Part shown: one piece after another, positions 17,030-25,736 of the stretch
How the letters are laid out: each line of letters opens with the position of its first letter
Numbering within the stretch: the stretch's first letter is position 1
DNA from: Streptomyces hoynatensis
Lineage (GTDB): Bacteria > Actinomycetota > Actinomycetes > Streptomycetales > Streptomycetaceae
Direction: 5' to 3'
Assembly: GCF_003626535.1 (NCBI RefSeq)
Contig: NZ_RBAL01000005.1
Location: 332,466-396,465, forward strand
DNA length: 64,000 nucleotides
The notes under the pieces: model-generated
The model's database searches: none
What the model was told of the DNA's origin: nothing
What the model saw: the letters and a program-made list of their open reading frames with translations, nothing else
Made by a program: the position numbers and the translations under genes

Positions 17030-18140
17030 GTGAACCATCTCCTCGCGAGCCGGCCTGGGGGGCGTCGGTGAGTCCGGCCCGCGCGCAGGCGGACTCGTAC
17101 CTCGGGGTGCATATCTCGCCGACGGAGTACAGCCCGTCCCTGACGACGGTCTCCCCGATGTTGCCCGCGGTGACGGAGATCGGCTCGGCCAGGGCCGCGG
17201 GGATGTCCCGGGTGCTCTCGCTGTCGACGCGGTACGGCGCGAGGTCGCCGAGCGGGCGGTCGCGGGCGAGGGCGAGGGCCATCTCCGCGGCGGCGAAGGC
17301 CTCGCGCCGGTAGGGCTTGTAGACCGTCTGGTACTGCTGGCCCGCGAGGATGCGCTGGAGGGCGGCGAGGGTCGCGTCCTGCCCGGTGACCGGGGGCAGC
17401 GGGGACACGCCGTCGGCGCGCAGCGCGGCGATGACGCCGGAGGCGATGCCGTCGTTGGCGGCCAGCACGCCGTCGATGTCCTCGGCGCCGAGGTTGGCGA
17501 TCGCGCCGGTCATGTCGGTGAACGCCACCGACGGCACCCAGCCCCTGACGTGGTACTCCTTGCCGATCCTGACCCGGCCCCCGAGGACGTCGAGGGCGCC
17601 CTGCCGGAAAACGGCGGCGTTCGGGTCGGTCTCGGAGCCGTTCATCATGACGACGAGGCTGTCGTGCGCCCGGTCCCCCAGGGCCCGCAGCAGGGCGCGG
17701 CCGAGCAGCCCGCCCACCTCGTCGTTCTGGAAGGAGGAGTAGGCGGCCACGGGGCCCTCGGCGAGCCGGTCGTAGGCCACCACGGGGATGCCGGAGTCCG
17801 CGGCGTTCCGCACGGAGCTGCGCACCGCGTTGGCGTCGACGGCGGTGAGGATCAGCACGTCCACGCCGTTGACGACCATGGCCTCGAACTGCTGCTGCTG
17901 GATGGCGGCGTTGCCGTTGGCGTTGGCCGAGATCACCCGGCAGTCCGCGCACAGTTCGGAGATGCGCTGCTTCATCAGGGGCCCGTCGAACTGCTCCCAC
18001 CGGGAGACCTCGGTGTCGGAGAGCAGCAGGCCGACGGTGAGGCCGTGGGAGCCGTCCTGGCCCGCGGCCGGCCCGCCGCAGCCGAGGAGGGCGCCGGCCA
18101 GGGCGGCCGCGAGCGCGGCGTGACGGCGCGCCGTCGCCAT
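16941..18140 (-). CDS. Sugar ABC transporter substrate-binding lipoprotein (XylF-like)
   Basis: A 399-residue periplasmic-binding-protein type 1 family member. A lipoprotein signal ends in the lipobox LLGC with Cys21, so the mature protein is tethered outside the membrane. Sugar-binding-family blocks include TVGLLLSDTEVSRWEQFDGP, SANANGNAAIQQQQFEAMV, VVAYDRL and VLAANDGIASGVIAAL. The family-like end CARAGLT is followed by about 45 extra Arg/Ala-rich residues that run through the ATPase start. It is the first gene of the operon; its promoter is probably TTGCGA...TTATAG on the minus strand at 18202-18232. Confidence 0.88.
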   Translation of the reverse strand: MATARRHAALAAALAGALLGCGGPAAGQDGSHGLTVGLLLSDTEVSRWEQFDGPLMKQRISELCADCRVISANANGNAAIQQQQFEAMVVNGVDVLILTAVDANAVRSSVRNAADSGIPVVAYDRLAEGPVAAYSSFQNDEVGGLLGRALLRALGDRAHDSLVVMMNGSETDPNAAVFRQGALDVLGGRVRIGKEYHVRGWVPSVAFTDMTGAIANLGAEDIDGVLAANDGIASGVIAALRADGVSPLPPVTGQDATLAALQRILAGQQYQTVYKPYRREAFAAAEMALALARDRPLGDLAPYRVDSESTRDIPAALAEPISVTAGNIGETVVRDGLYSVGEICTPRYESACARAGLTDAPQAGSRGDGSRVTRTRADAQAARDPQALRRRTGARRHRA

Positions 18141-18201
18141 GGGGCCCTCCTCCCTTCGCCGGGCAGGCCGCCCCCCCGCGCCGGTGGGCGGCCCTGGAAG
18201 G

Positions 18202-18232
18202 CTATAAGACGCTCTTCGGACATTCCTCGCAA
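18202..18232 (-). promoter_or_regulatory. Candidate promoter of the xylFGH-like operon
   Basis: On the minus strand TTGCGA (18227-18232) and TTATAG (18202-18207) are separated by 19 bases, 62 bp before the lipoprotein ATG. It is the only AT-containing -10-like hexamer in the gap. Confidence 0.45.
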
Positions 18233-18291
18233 CACGTCGTTTTCCGCCCGGGAGTGCGGCGCCGGGAGTGCGGCGCCCGGCCCGCCGGGGG

Positions 18292-20736
18292 TCAGCCGCC
18301 GCCCGCGGCGCCCCCCGCCGCCCCCGCGGCCCCCTCCGCCGCCCGGCCGTCCCCGGGCGGCGGCTCCCGCTCCGCCGGCGGCACCTCGACCTCGGCCCAC
18401 ACCTGCTTGCCGCCGCTGAGCGGCACCGAGCCCCAGCTTGAGGACACCGCGGAGACCAGCAGGACGCCGCGGCCGCCGGTGGCCTCCCAGTCCATCGCCG
18501 GGGCCTTCACCGGGGTGCGCGGCGAGTTGTCGCTGACGGCGATGCGCAGCCGCTCGCCCGCCAGGGTGAGATCGAGGCGGACCTGGCCCTCGGTGTGCAC
18601 CAGGGCGTTGGTGACCAGTTCGGAGACGATCAGCAGGGCGGCGTCGGCCGATTGGGCGAGGCGCCAGGAGCGCAGCGTCCGCGAGGCGAACCGGCGGGCG
18701 TGCCCGCAGGCGTTGGGCAGCCGCCACACCTCCCACGAGGCCCGGCGCGGCCGGACCCGCATCCCGTCGTAGCGCAGCGCGAGCAGGGCCACGTCGTCGT
18801 CGCGCCGGTCCGCGGCGCCGAGCAGGGCGTCGGCCAGGGCGCCCACGTCCGCGGGGTCCTGGGGGCCCATCAGCGCGCGCACCCTGGCGAGACCGTCCTC
18901 AAGACGCAGCTCGGCGGACTCCACCAGGCCGTCGGTCAGCAGGACGAGGACGCTGCCGGGGGCGAGGGCGAGCGTGGTCATCGGGAACTCGGCGTCCGGG
19001 TCGATGCCCAGCGGCGGGCCGCCCTCGATGTCCAGCTCCCTGGTGCCGCCGTCCGGGTCACGCACCAGCGGCGGCAGGTGGCCGGCCCGGACGAACCAGC
19101 TGTCCCCCTCCTCCATGTCCATGGCCACGTAGGTGCAGGTGGCGAACAGGTCGGTGCGCATGCCGACCATCAGCCGGTTGGCATGCGAGACGACCACGTC
19201 GGGCGCGTGCCCCTCGACCGCGTAGGCCCTGATGGCGGTGCGGATCTGGCCCATGATGGTGGCCGCGGCGGCGCTGTGCCCCTGCACGTCGCCGATCACC
19301 AGCGCCACGTGCCGGTCGGTCAGCTGGATCACGTCGTACCAGTCGCCGCCCACGTCGAGCCCCGCGGTGGCGGGCAGGTAACGCGCCACGGCCACGCCGC
19401 CCGGCAGCTCGGGCAGCGTGCGCGGCAGCAGGCTGCGCTGGAGGGTCTCGGCCAGCTCGTGCCTGGCGTCGTACGCCCTGGCCCGCACCATGGCCTGCCC
19501 CGCCAGCGCGGAGGCCGCCGTCAGCAGGAACCGCTCCTCGGTGTTGAACTGGTGCCGCTCCTCCCAGCCGACCAGGCACAGACCGGCCGTTCTGGTGTCC
19601 GCGGGCAGCGGGAGCACGGCGAGGCCGCCGGGGCCCACCTCGGCGAGCCCCGGCTCCACCTCGGTGCCGGCCGGCCACAGCGCCATGCGGCGGTCGAGCA
19701 GCGCGGCCTGCACCGTCGGCAGCTCGCTGCCGGGCACCTCGGGCCATTCGGCGCGCCAGGCCGCGGGCCAGGCGGCGAGGTCGTCGGGCACCAGGGCGGC
19801 GACGACCAGGCGGTCGGCCTGGCTGGCCGCGAGCATCACCCGGGAGGCGCCGAGCTCGCGCAGCGCGCTGACCGTGACCTCGCCGATGTCCCGCACGGTC
19901 ACCGCCGTGGCGAGCGTGGCGGACAGCCGCTGCACCCGGGACACCTCGTCGCCGCCCGGGCGCAGCCGCGAGGCGTCGGCGATCACGGCGATCAGCCGCT
20001 CCGGGCGGCCGGCCGCGTCGGCGAGCACCCGGCAGCGCATGTGCAGCCAACGGACCTCGTCGGGCGCGACCCTGATCCGGTATTCGATCTCCCGGTCGCC
20101 CGAGACGGAGGGCGAGGGCTCGATGAGGGACATCATCGCGGGCAGGTCCTCGGGCACGGTGTGGGCGAGCAGGGTCTCCACCCGGCCGTCGAAGTCGCCC
20201 GGCTCGGTGCCGAGCAGGGCCAGGGCCTGCGGGTCCGCCTCGACCATGCCGTCGCTCAGCGTCAGGCAGAAGGCGCCGGGACGGAAGCGCTGCACGGCGT
20301 CGCGGACCAGCTCGCGGTCCTCGGGGCCGCCGCCGGCCTCCAGCCGTTCGGTGAGGTGGGCGGCGTACAGCTCGGCGGTGACCCGCTGCTCGGCGTCGAA
20401 GCCGCGCGGGGAGCGGGCGGCGACCAGCAGGCAGCCGAAGGGGCCGCCGCGCGCCCCGAGCGGCAGCGCGCCGAGCGTGACGCCGGGGGGCGGGCCCTGG
20501 CCGCCCTCGCGGTAGGGGGCGAGCGCCTTCTCCTCAAGCCACAGCGGGCGGGCGAGGCGGATGGCCTCGGCGACGGGGAAGCGCGCGGCCGTCTCGCAGG
20601 CGTCGGGAAGGCCGTAGTCCCCGGGGCTGCCGCCGGCGGAGTCGGCGAGGCGCAGCTCGGCGGTGTCGCGCCGCAGCACGTAGAGCGCGGTGGACTCGGC
20701 ACCGCCGAACGCGCGCGCCTGTTCGGTCACCCGCAT
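18292..20736 (-). CDS. PAS/GAF - SpoIIE phosphatase - HATPase_c regulatory protein
   Basis: About 814 residues from ATG 20736 (an in-frame GTG at 20871 is possible; neither has a good ribosome site). Order: an N-terminal GAF-like sensor (1-130), PAS (about 150-260), GAF (about 270-410), then a PP2C/SpoIIE phosphatase with DVGGDWYDVIQL, VIGDVQGHSAAAA and LVLLTDGLVESAE. The C-terminal serine-kinase-type ATPase domain has the N-box IVSELVTNALVHTEG and the G-box GGRGVLLVS. Such proteins dephosphorylate anti-anti-sigma factors and may also bind sigma factors, as in SigB/SigF-like stress control. No sigma or anti-anti-sigma gene is adjacent. Confidence 0.88.
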   Translation of the reverse strand: MRVTEQARAFGGAESTALYVLRRDTAELRLADSAGGSPGDYGLPDACETAARFPVAEAIRLARPLWLEEKALAPYREGGQGPPPGVTLGALPLGARGGPFGCLLVAARSPRGFDAEQRVTAELYAAHLTERLEAGGGPEDRELVRDAVQRFRPGAFCLTLSDGMVEADPQALALLGTEPGDFDGRVETLLAHTVPEDLPAMMSLIEPSPSVSGDREIEYRIRVAPDEVRWLHMRCRVLADAAGRPERLIAVIADASRLRPGGDEVSRVQRLSATLATAVTVRDIGEVTVSALRELGASRVMLAASQADRLVVAALVPDDLAAWPAAWRAEWPEVPGSELPTVQAALLDRRMALWPAGTEVEPGLAEVGPGGLAVLPLPADTRTAGLCLVGWEERHQFNTEERFLLTAASALAGQAMVRARAYDARHELAETLQRSLLPRTLPELPGGVAVARYLPATAGLDVGGDWYDVIQLTDRHVALVIGDVQGHSAAAATIMGQIRTAIRAYAVEGHAPDVVVSHANRLMVGMRTDLFATCTYVAMDMEEGDSWFVRAGHLPPLVRDPDGGTRELDIEGGPPLGIDPDAEFPMTTLALAPGSVLVLLTDGLVESAELRLEDGLARVRALMGPQDPADVGALADALLGAADRRDDDVALLALRYDGMRVRPRRASWEVWRLPNACGHARRFASRTLRSWRLAQSADAALLIVSELVTNALVHTEGQVRLDLTLAGERLRIAVSDNSPRTPVKAPAMDWEATGGRGVLLVSAVSSSWGSVPLSGGKQVWAEVEVPPAEREPPPGDGRAAEGAAGAAGGAAGGG

Positions 20737-20965
20737 CGCCTCCGGCCCGTTCGCACGCCAACCGAGAAACCCCGAGAGGAACAAGAAGTGCCGGATGAAC
20801 CGGGCCGGCCCGGGACGCCCCGCGCAAGGGCGGAGGCCGGCACTCCCAGCGTAAGGAAGGAGACGGCGCACGGCCCGGGGAGCGAAGGGGGCGAAGGTCT
20901 CGCGCCGGGGGGTCGCGCCCGGGGTTCGGGCGCCGGGGCCCGGGCGCCTGGCGCTCAGCGCCTGG

Positions 20966-21361
20966 TCAGGACCTGAACTCGCGGGGGCACCGCTCCCCGT
21001 CCTCCAGGTGCGCCACGGCCCACCTGGTCAGCTCGACCATCGCGGGGCGCAGCTCGCGGCCCGCCTCGGTGAGCTCGTAGCTGACCCGCAGCGGCGGGCC
21101 CTCCTGGACCCGGCGCGTCACCAGGCCGGCGGCGGTGAGCTCGCTGAGCCGGTCGGAGAGCATGCGCTCGCTGATGCCGGGAACGGCCCGCTTGAGCTCG
21201 GCGAAGTGCCCGGGACCGGTCATCAGGGCGGCGATGAGCGGCCCCGACCAGCGCTTGCCCAGCAGGTTGAAGACGCTGAGGACGGCGCCCTCGGGCTCGC
21301 TGCAGGTCCCCCCGGCCTCGCCCAGGGCCAGGACATCCCGATCGTCCCGTTCTTCGCGCAT
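20966..21361 (-). CDS. HxlR-family transcriptional regulator
   Basis: A 131-residue winged-helix regulator. LSVFNLLGKRWSGPLIAALM opens the HTH, and the recognition part is GISERMLSDRLSELTAAGLV with the wing in PLRVSYELTEAGREL. An early Cys (GGTCSE) is at the position where many HxlR proteins sense quinones, diamide or aldehydes by thiol chemistry. It is divergent from an azoreductase, the classic arrangement for YodB/HypR-type control. Palindromes lie in the shared 126-bp gap. Confidence 0.92.
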   Translation of the reverse strand: MREERDDRDVLALGEAGGTCSEPEGAVLSVFNLLGKRWSGPLIAALMTGPGHFAELKRAVPGISERMLSDRLSELTAAGLVTRRVQEGPPLRVSYELTEAGRELRPAMVELTRWAVAHLEDGERCPREFRS

Positions 21362-21370
21362 GTCGCCACC

Positions 21371-21418
21371 CTACCGGAAAGGTAGTCGCTGAAGAAAAGT
21401 AAGCTGCTGTGGTATACC
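21371..21418. promoter_or_regulatory. Candidate HxlR operators in the azoR divergent region
   Basis: CTACCGGAAAGGTAG (21371-21385) has CTACC/GGTAG arms, and GGTATACC (21411-21418) is a perfect palindrome followed by TAGTTACGTAC. Both lie between HxlR and the azoreductase and are AT-richer than the surroundings. Confidence 0.5.
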
Positions 21419-21487
21419 TAGTTACGTACTGCCCCGCAGTCGTTAGATGAATCCTAAACCACCTCTATCCGCTCTGGAGGCATCACC

Positions 21488-22135
21488 ATGGCCACGCTGC
21501 TCCACATCGACAGCTCCCTGAACGGCGAGAACTCGGTCTCCCGCGCCGTCGCACGAAGCTTCAGGGAGGCGTGGGAACAGCAGCACCCCGAGGGCACGGT
21601 GCGATACCGCGACCTGGCGGCCGAGCCCCTTCCGCACCTGGACGGGCTCGCCTACCACACGCAGTCGGTGCCCGCGGAGGAGCGCACCCCCGAGCAGGTG
21701 GCGGCCTTCGCCCTGCGCGAGGAGCTCGCCTCCGAGCTGGAGGCCGCGGACGCCGTCCTCATCGGCGCCCCGCTGTACAACTACTCGATCCCCTCGAACC
21801 TGAAGGCGTGGCTCGACCACGTGATCATCATGGGCCGCACCGCGGGCGAGGGCTCCACGATCGCCGGCAAGCCGGTCACCGTGGTCACCAGCCGCGGCGG
21901 CTCCTACGCCCCCGGTACGCCGATGGAGGGCAACGACTTCGCCCACCCCTACCTGAACTGGCTGCTCGGCGGTTCCCTGGGGATGGACGTCGAGTTCATC
22001 GTGCCCGAGCTCACCCTCGCGCCCATCGTGCCCGCGATGGCCGGGCTGATCGGCAAGTCCAAGGAGTCCCGGGAGCGCGCCCACGAGCAGGCGCGGGAGC
22101 GGGCCAAGGCGCTGGCCGCCCAGCTGGCCGCCTGA
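21488..22135 (+). CDS. azoR: FMN-dependent NADH-azoreductase
   Basis: A 215-residue flavodoxin-like protein of the AzoR family. The FMN phosphate loop is at the N-terminus (HIDSSLNGENSVSRAVA), APLYNYSIPSNLKAWLDHV binds the isoalloxazine, and TSRGGSYAPGTPMEGNDF is the third flavin loop. It reduces azo dyes and quinones by two electrons from NADH, protecting cells from electrophiles. The ATG follows GGAGGCATCACC. The divergent HxlR regulator suggests induction by quinones or related stress. The gene ends 10 bp from the convergent FAD oxidoreductase. Confidence 0.95.
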   Translation: MATLLHIDSSLNGENSVSRAVARSFREAWEQQHPEGTVRYRDLAAEPLPHLDGLAYHTQSVPAEERTPEQVAAFALREELASELEAADAVLIGAPLYNYSIPSNLKAWLDHVIIMGRTAGEGSTIAGKPVTVVTSRGGSYAPGTPMEGNDFAHPYLNWLLGGSLGMDVEFIVPELTLAPIVPAMAGLIGKSKESRERAHEQARERAKALAAQLAA

Positions 22136-22145
22136 TCCCGCGCGG

Positions 22146-23456
22146 CTACTCGGGGCGGCCGGCCGCCGCCCCGGTGGCCCACCCCGCGGCTCCGCGGGCC
22201 GAGGCCGCGGGGCGCGGCACCTGCGCCGCGCCCCGCCCGCCGCCCAGGCGCCGCCCGACCCCGCGCACCAGGCGCCCCGCGGTGAACGTCGCCCCGTGCA
22301 CGAAACGCATCGAGGGCCCGAACGAGGGCGCCGTCAGCAGCCCGGCGAAGAACAGCCCAGGCCGTGAGGACTCGAAGCCCGCGGTCAGCTCGGGGGCCGT
22401 GGTGCCCCGCACCTTGCGCACCGCGTGGCGCAACGAGGGGTCGAGGATCTCCAGCCGCCGCAGGTCCGTGACGAACCCCGTCGCGGCGAGCACGTGCTCC
22501 GTCTCGACCACCGCCGGCTCCCCTCCGCCGCTCCCCGCGCCGCCCGCCGGGTCGACCGCGAGTTCGAGGCGGACCCCGCCGTCCGCGGCCACCGCCCGCA
22601 CCAGCCGGTGCCCGAGCCGCACCGGCACCACGCCCTCCAGGCGGTCGCGGAGCCACCACGCCCCGGCCGGACCCAGCGCGTTCTCCACGATGCGCGCCCT
22701 GGTGCGCGCCGGCAGCCGCCGCACGGCGTTCGGCAGCCGCGACCAGGTCCAGCTCGACCAGCCGGGGCCGAGCGCGCTGTGCGGCGTCCGCAGCGTGGCC
22801 ATCGGCCCACGGTGCAGCGGCAGCGGCGGCGTGTTCCACCGGAGGCGGGGCGCCCTGGCCAGCACCAGGGGCCGCGCGCCCGCCTCGGCCAGTAGCGCCG
22901 CCGTCTCCAGGGCCGCCTGCCCCGCCCCGATCACCGTCACGTGCCTGCCCCGGAACCGGCGCAGGTCGCGGTGGTCGCTGCTGTGCGAGGCCAGCCCGGG
23001 CGGCAGTTCGCGCAGTGGCTCGGGCAGGCGGATCAGCGGCAGCACCCCGGCGGCCATCGCCACGCACCTGGTGAGCAGCACCGCCCCGTCCGCCGTCTCC
23101 ACCCGGTAGCCGCCGGCGTGCGGCGCCACCGTCGTCACCGTGCGGTCCTCCACCGGCACCGGCAGCCGCCCGGCGAACCACAGCCCGTAGTCCGCGAACG
23201 TGGCCAGCGGCAGCGGCCGCCCGTGCTCCGCCCGCAGCCCGTGAGCCGCGGCATAGGCGGCGAGCGTGCCCGTGCCCTGCGGGTCGGAGAGGTCGGAGGC
23301 CCAGGGCTCCGACTTCAGGAACATGCCGGCCGGCATGTGGTCCCGCCAGGACGCCATGGCCCGGCCGAGCAGCCGCAGGTCGAACCCGGCCGCCGCGGCG
23401 TGCGCGGCGATCGAGAGACCGTAGGGCCCGGCGCCCACCACAACGAGGTCATGCAT
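22146..23456 (-). CDS. FAD/NAD(P)-binding oxidoreductase (flavin monooxygenase-like)
   Basis: A 436-residue flavoprotein. The first Rossmann motif is LVVVGAGPYGLSIAAHAA at the N-terminus, followed by MFLKSEPWASDLSDPQGTGT, a block seen in lysine/ornithine N-hydroxylase-like and related FAD enzymes. The second Rossmann motif is VTVIGAGQAALETAALLAE (about residue 165), and the ATGFVTDLR motif (about 345) is typical of flavin monooxygenases. ATG 23456 begins directly with the first motif. It lies 80 bp downstream of the ATP-grasp gene on the same strand. The pair may modify and ligate one substrate, but this is inference. Confidence 0.85.
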   Translation of the reverse strand: MHDLVVVGAGPYGLSIAAHAAAAGFDLRLLGRAMASWRDHMPAGMFLKSEPWASDLSDPQGTGTLAAYAAAHGLRAEHGRPLPLATFADYGLWFAGRLPVPVEDRTVTTVAPHAGGYRVETADGAVLLTRCVAMAAGVLPLIRLPEPLRELPPGLASHSSDHRDLRRFRGRHVTVIGAGQAALETAALLAEAGARPLVLARAPRLRWNTPPLPLHRGPMATLRTPHSALGPGWSSWTWSRLPNAVRRLPARTRARIVENALGPAGAWWLRDRLEGVVPVRLGHRLVRAVAADGGVRLELAVDPAGGAGSGGGEPAVVETEHVLAATGFVTDLRRLEILDPSLRHAVRKVRGTTAPELTAGFESSRPGLFFAGLLTAPSFGPSMRFVHGATFTAGRLVRGVGRRLGGGRGAAQVPRPAASARGAAGWATGAAAGRPE

Positions 23457-23536
23457 GACGCCTCCCGTACGCACTCTCGCCACTGTCCCCCTCCGAATCT
23501 CACGTGCCCCCGGCCGCCCGGGGGCACCGGCCGCGG

Positions 23537-24805
23537 TCACCGCGCCACGGTCTCGCGGGCCGGCGCGGGGCTCCGCCGCCCGCGCCCCGGCCCCGGGGGG
23601 CGCGCGGCACCCCCGGTCCCCAGGCCGCGGTTGGCGGCCCGGCCGAGCAGCCCCGCCGCCATCGCGAAGAACGGCGCGGGATCGTCCGCGGCCAGCCAGG
23701 CCCACTCGGCCTCCCGCCCCCGGCCGCCGCCGGGCCGCCGGGCCCGGCGCGCCGCCAGCGAGGCGAGCAGCGCGTAGTTCTCGACGAGCAGGACCCGCCC
23801 CGGCGCGGGCCGCGGCGGGCCCACCTCGCGCCCGGTCAGGTCCAGGTGCAGCGCCCGCACCACGTCGAGCCCGGCCAGGTCCGTGAACAGCCGGAACTGC
23901 GCGCCGGGGCGCGGGTTGAAGTCGAGCAGGTGGTACTCGCCCGAGGCCGGGTCCCGGCGGAAGTCCAGGTCGAGGACGCCGTGGTAGCCGAGCCGGCTCG
24001 CCAGCAGCCGCGCCGCCTCCTCGACCTCGGCATTCGGCACCCACCTGCCCACGGCGGTGAGCCCCGCCCGCGGCGGCCAGGCCAATTCCTTGCGCCCGGT
24101 GCCCCCGAACAGCAGCCGGCCACCCGCGCCGAACGTCCCGTGGAAGAACCAGTCGGCCCCGGGGCCGCCGGGCAGCAGCCGCTGGAACAGCAGCCTGCCG
24201 CCGGCCCCCGCCCCCTGCGCGTACAGCCGCCGCGCCTCCTCCTCGCTGTTCACCAGGGTCGTGCTGCGCAGCGCGCCGCCCGGCGGGAGCAGCCAGGGGC
24301 GGCTCCACTTCGCGACCGCGGGCAGGCCGAGCGCCCGCACGGCCGCCGCGGCCCCGGCCGGTCCTTCCGGCACCTCGATCGGCGGCTGCGCGACGCCGAG
24401 TTCGGCGCACAGCCCGGCGAGCCGCTCCTTGTCCGCGACCCGCTCCACCACTCCGGGCGGTGGGGCCGGCAGCAGGAAGCTCCCGGCCAGCCGGCTGGCG
24501 AGGAGGGCCGCGGCGAGGGCGCTCGCCTCGTCCATCGGGATCAGCACCGCGGGCCGCCCGATCCGCCCCGCCGCCGCGCGCAGGGCCTCCGCCACGTCGG
24601 CGGGCGAGGTGGGGTCGCCGCGGAACTGGTGCCGGGCCGCCAGGTGCCGGGAGCGCGCCAGGGGCCCGCCGGCCGGCTCGACGAAGGCGTGCACCTCGAC
24701 CCCCGCCCGCCCCAGCGACCTGATCGCCCCCAGCGAACCGTGATGGAAGGGATTGCGGTCGAGCCGCAGCAGCAGCGCGGGCACCCGCGTATCGAGCGAG
24801 GACAT
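23537..24805 (-). CDS. ATP-grasp family carboxylate ligase
   Basis: A 422-residue protein. The N-terminal domain resembles biotin carboxylase/carbamoyl-phosphate synthase-like preATP-grasp folds (PALLLRLDRNPFHHGSLGAI). The ATP-grasp part has LPAVAKWSRPW (nucleotide-binding Lys), FQRLLPG and the metal site YHLLDFNPRPGAQFRLF with Glu/Asp/Asn ligands (LDLDFRRDPASGEYHLLDFN region split here). It should form an acyl-phosphate from a carboxylate and couple it to an amine or thiol nucleophile. ATG 24805 is chosen by the fold start. The FAD oxidoreductase follows on the same strand. Substrate unknown. Confidence 0.82.
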   Translation of the reverse strand: MSSLDTRVPALLLRLDRNPFHHGSLGAIRSLGRAGVEVHAFVEPAGGPLARSRHLAARHQFRGDPTSPADVAEALRAAAGRIGRPAVLIPMDEASALAAALLASRLAGSFLLPAPPPGVVERVADKERLAGLCAELGVAQPPIEVPEGPAGAAAAVRALGLPAVAKWSRPWLLPPGGALRSTTLVNSEEEARRLYAQGAGAGGRLLFQRLLPGGPGADWFFHGTFGAGGRLLFGGTGRKELAWPPRAGLTAVGRWVPNAEVEEAARLLASRLGYHGVLDLDFRRDPASGEYHLLDFNPRPGAQFRLFTDLAGLDVVRALHLDLTGREVGPPRPAPGRVLLVENYALLASLAARRARRPGGGRGREAEWAWLAADDPAPFFAMAAGLLGRAANRGLGTGGAARPPGPGRGRRSPAPARETVAR

Positions 24806-25024
24806 GGAGCGATCTTCATCGCCCGCCGGGCGGGGCGTTCCCGGTGCGGCCGGGGGCATCCCTGATTCGGCCCAGGCAGAAGCGTTCACCCGGCCCAATC
24901 AAAGGATCATCGGCCCAACGCCGCCGCCCGGCACGCCGCCCCCGCACGCCCCCGGCTGCCCCGCCCGGCGTAGCGGTCCGCGGGAACGCGATGAGTTCCG
25001 GCGCCGGGACCGGTCCCCCTCGGC

Positions 25025-25633
25025 ATGAGCGATCACCTGCCCACGGCCGCCGCCGTGGATCTCACGCCCCTCGCCCGCCGGGTGGCGGGCCTGCTCGACG
25101 GCGTGGCCGAGGAGTGCTTCGCCGCGCCCACCCCCTGCGCGCGCTACCGGGTGGCCGACCTGCTCCGGCACCTGCTCGGCCTGACGGTGGCCTTCCGCGA
25201 CGCCGCCCGGAAGGCGTTCGGGCCGACGACCCAGGCCGGCCCCGCGGACCCGGACGCCCCCTTCCCCGCGGTGACCGGCGACTGGCGGGGCCGGCTGCGC
25301 TACCAGCTCGACGAGCTGGCGGCGGCCTGGCGCGAGCCAGGCGCCTGGCAGGGCGAGACCCAGGCGGGCGGGGTGACGCTCCCCGCGGGGCTCGCCGGGC
25401 GCTTCGCCCTGAACGAGCTGCTGCTCCACGGCTGGGACCTGGCCCGCGCGACCGGCCAGCCCTTCGAGTGCGACGAGGAGAGCGCCGGGGTGGCGCTCGC
25501 CCTGCTCTCCGGCCTCGACGAGGCCGCGCGGGCGCGCGCCGGCTTCGGGCCCGCCCTCGGCATCCCGGCCGGGGCCACGCCGCTCGACCGGGTGGTCGCG
25601 CTCGGCGGGCGGCGGCCCGGCTGGACCCCGTGA
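25025..25633 (+). CDS. TIGR03086-type mycothiol maleylpyruvate isomerase-like protein
   Basis: A 202-residue DinB-superfamily protein. The N-terminal helix bundle carries CARYRVADLLRHLLGL (family motif with His) and the second metal-site region NELLLHGWDLARATGQP (family NE-x2-HxWDLA). Members bind a divalent metal and are thought to use mycothiol, a thiol found only in actinobacteria. The actual reaction is unproven for most. It is divergent from the ATP-grasp gene, 219 bp apart. Confidence 0.88.
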   Translation: MSDHLPTAAAVDLTPLARRVAGLLDGVAEECFAAPTPCARYRVADLLRHLLGLTVAFRDAARKAFGPTTQAGPADPDAPFPAVTGDWRGRLRYQLDELAAAWREPGAWQGETQAGGVTLPAGLAGRFALNELLLHGWDLARATGQPFECDEESAGVALALLSGLDEAARARAGFGPALGIPAGATPLDRVVALGGRRPGWTP

Positions 25634-25736
25634 GGCGGCGGGGTACGCGCAGGGGGCGGCCGGGGTGCGCGCACGGAGCGGCCGGCGCGCCGGGCGCCGC
25701 GGCGGGCCGCCACCCCGGCCGGGGTGGCGGCGCGCC

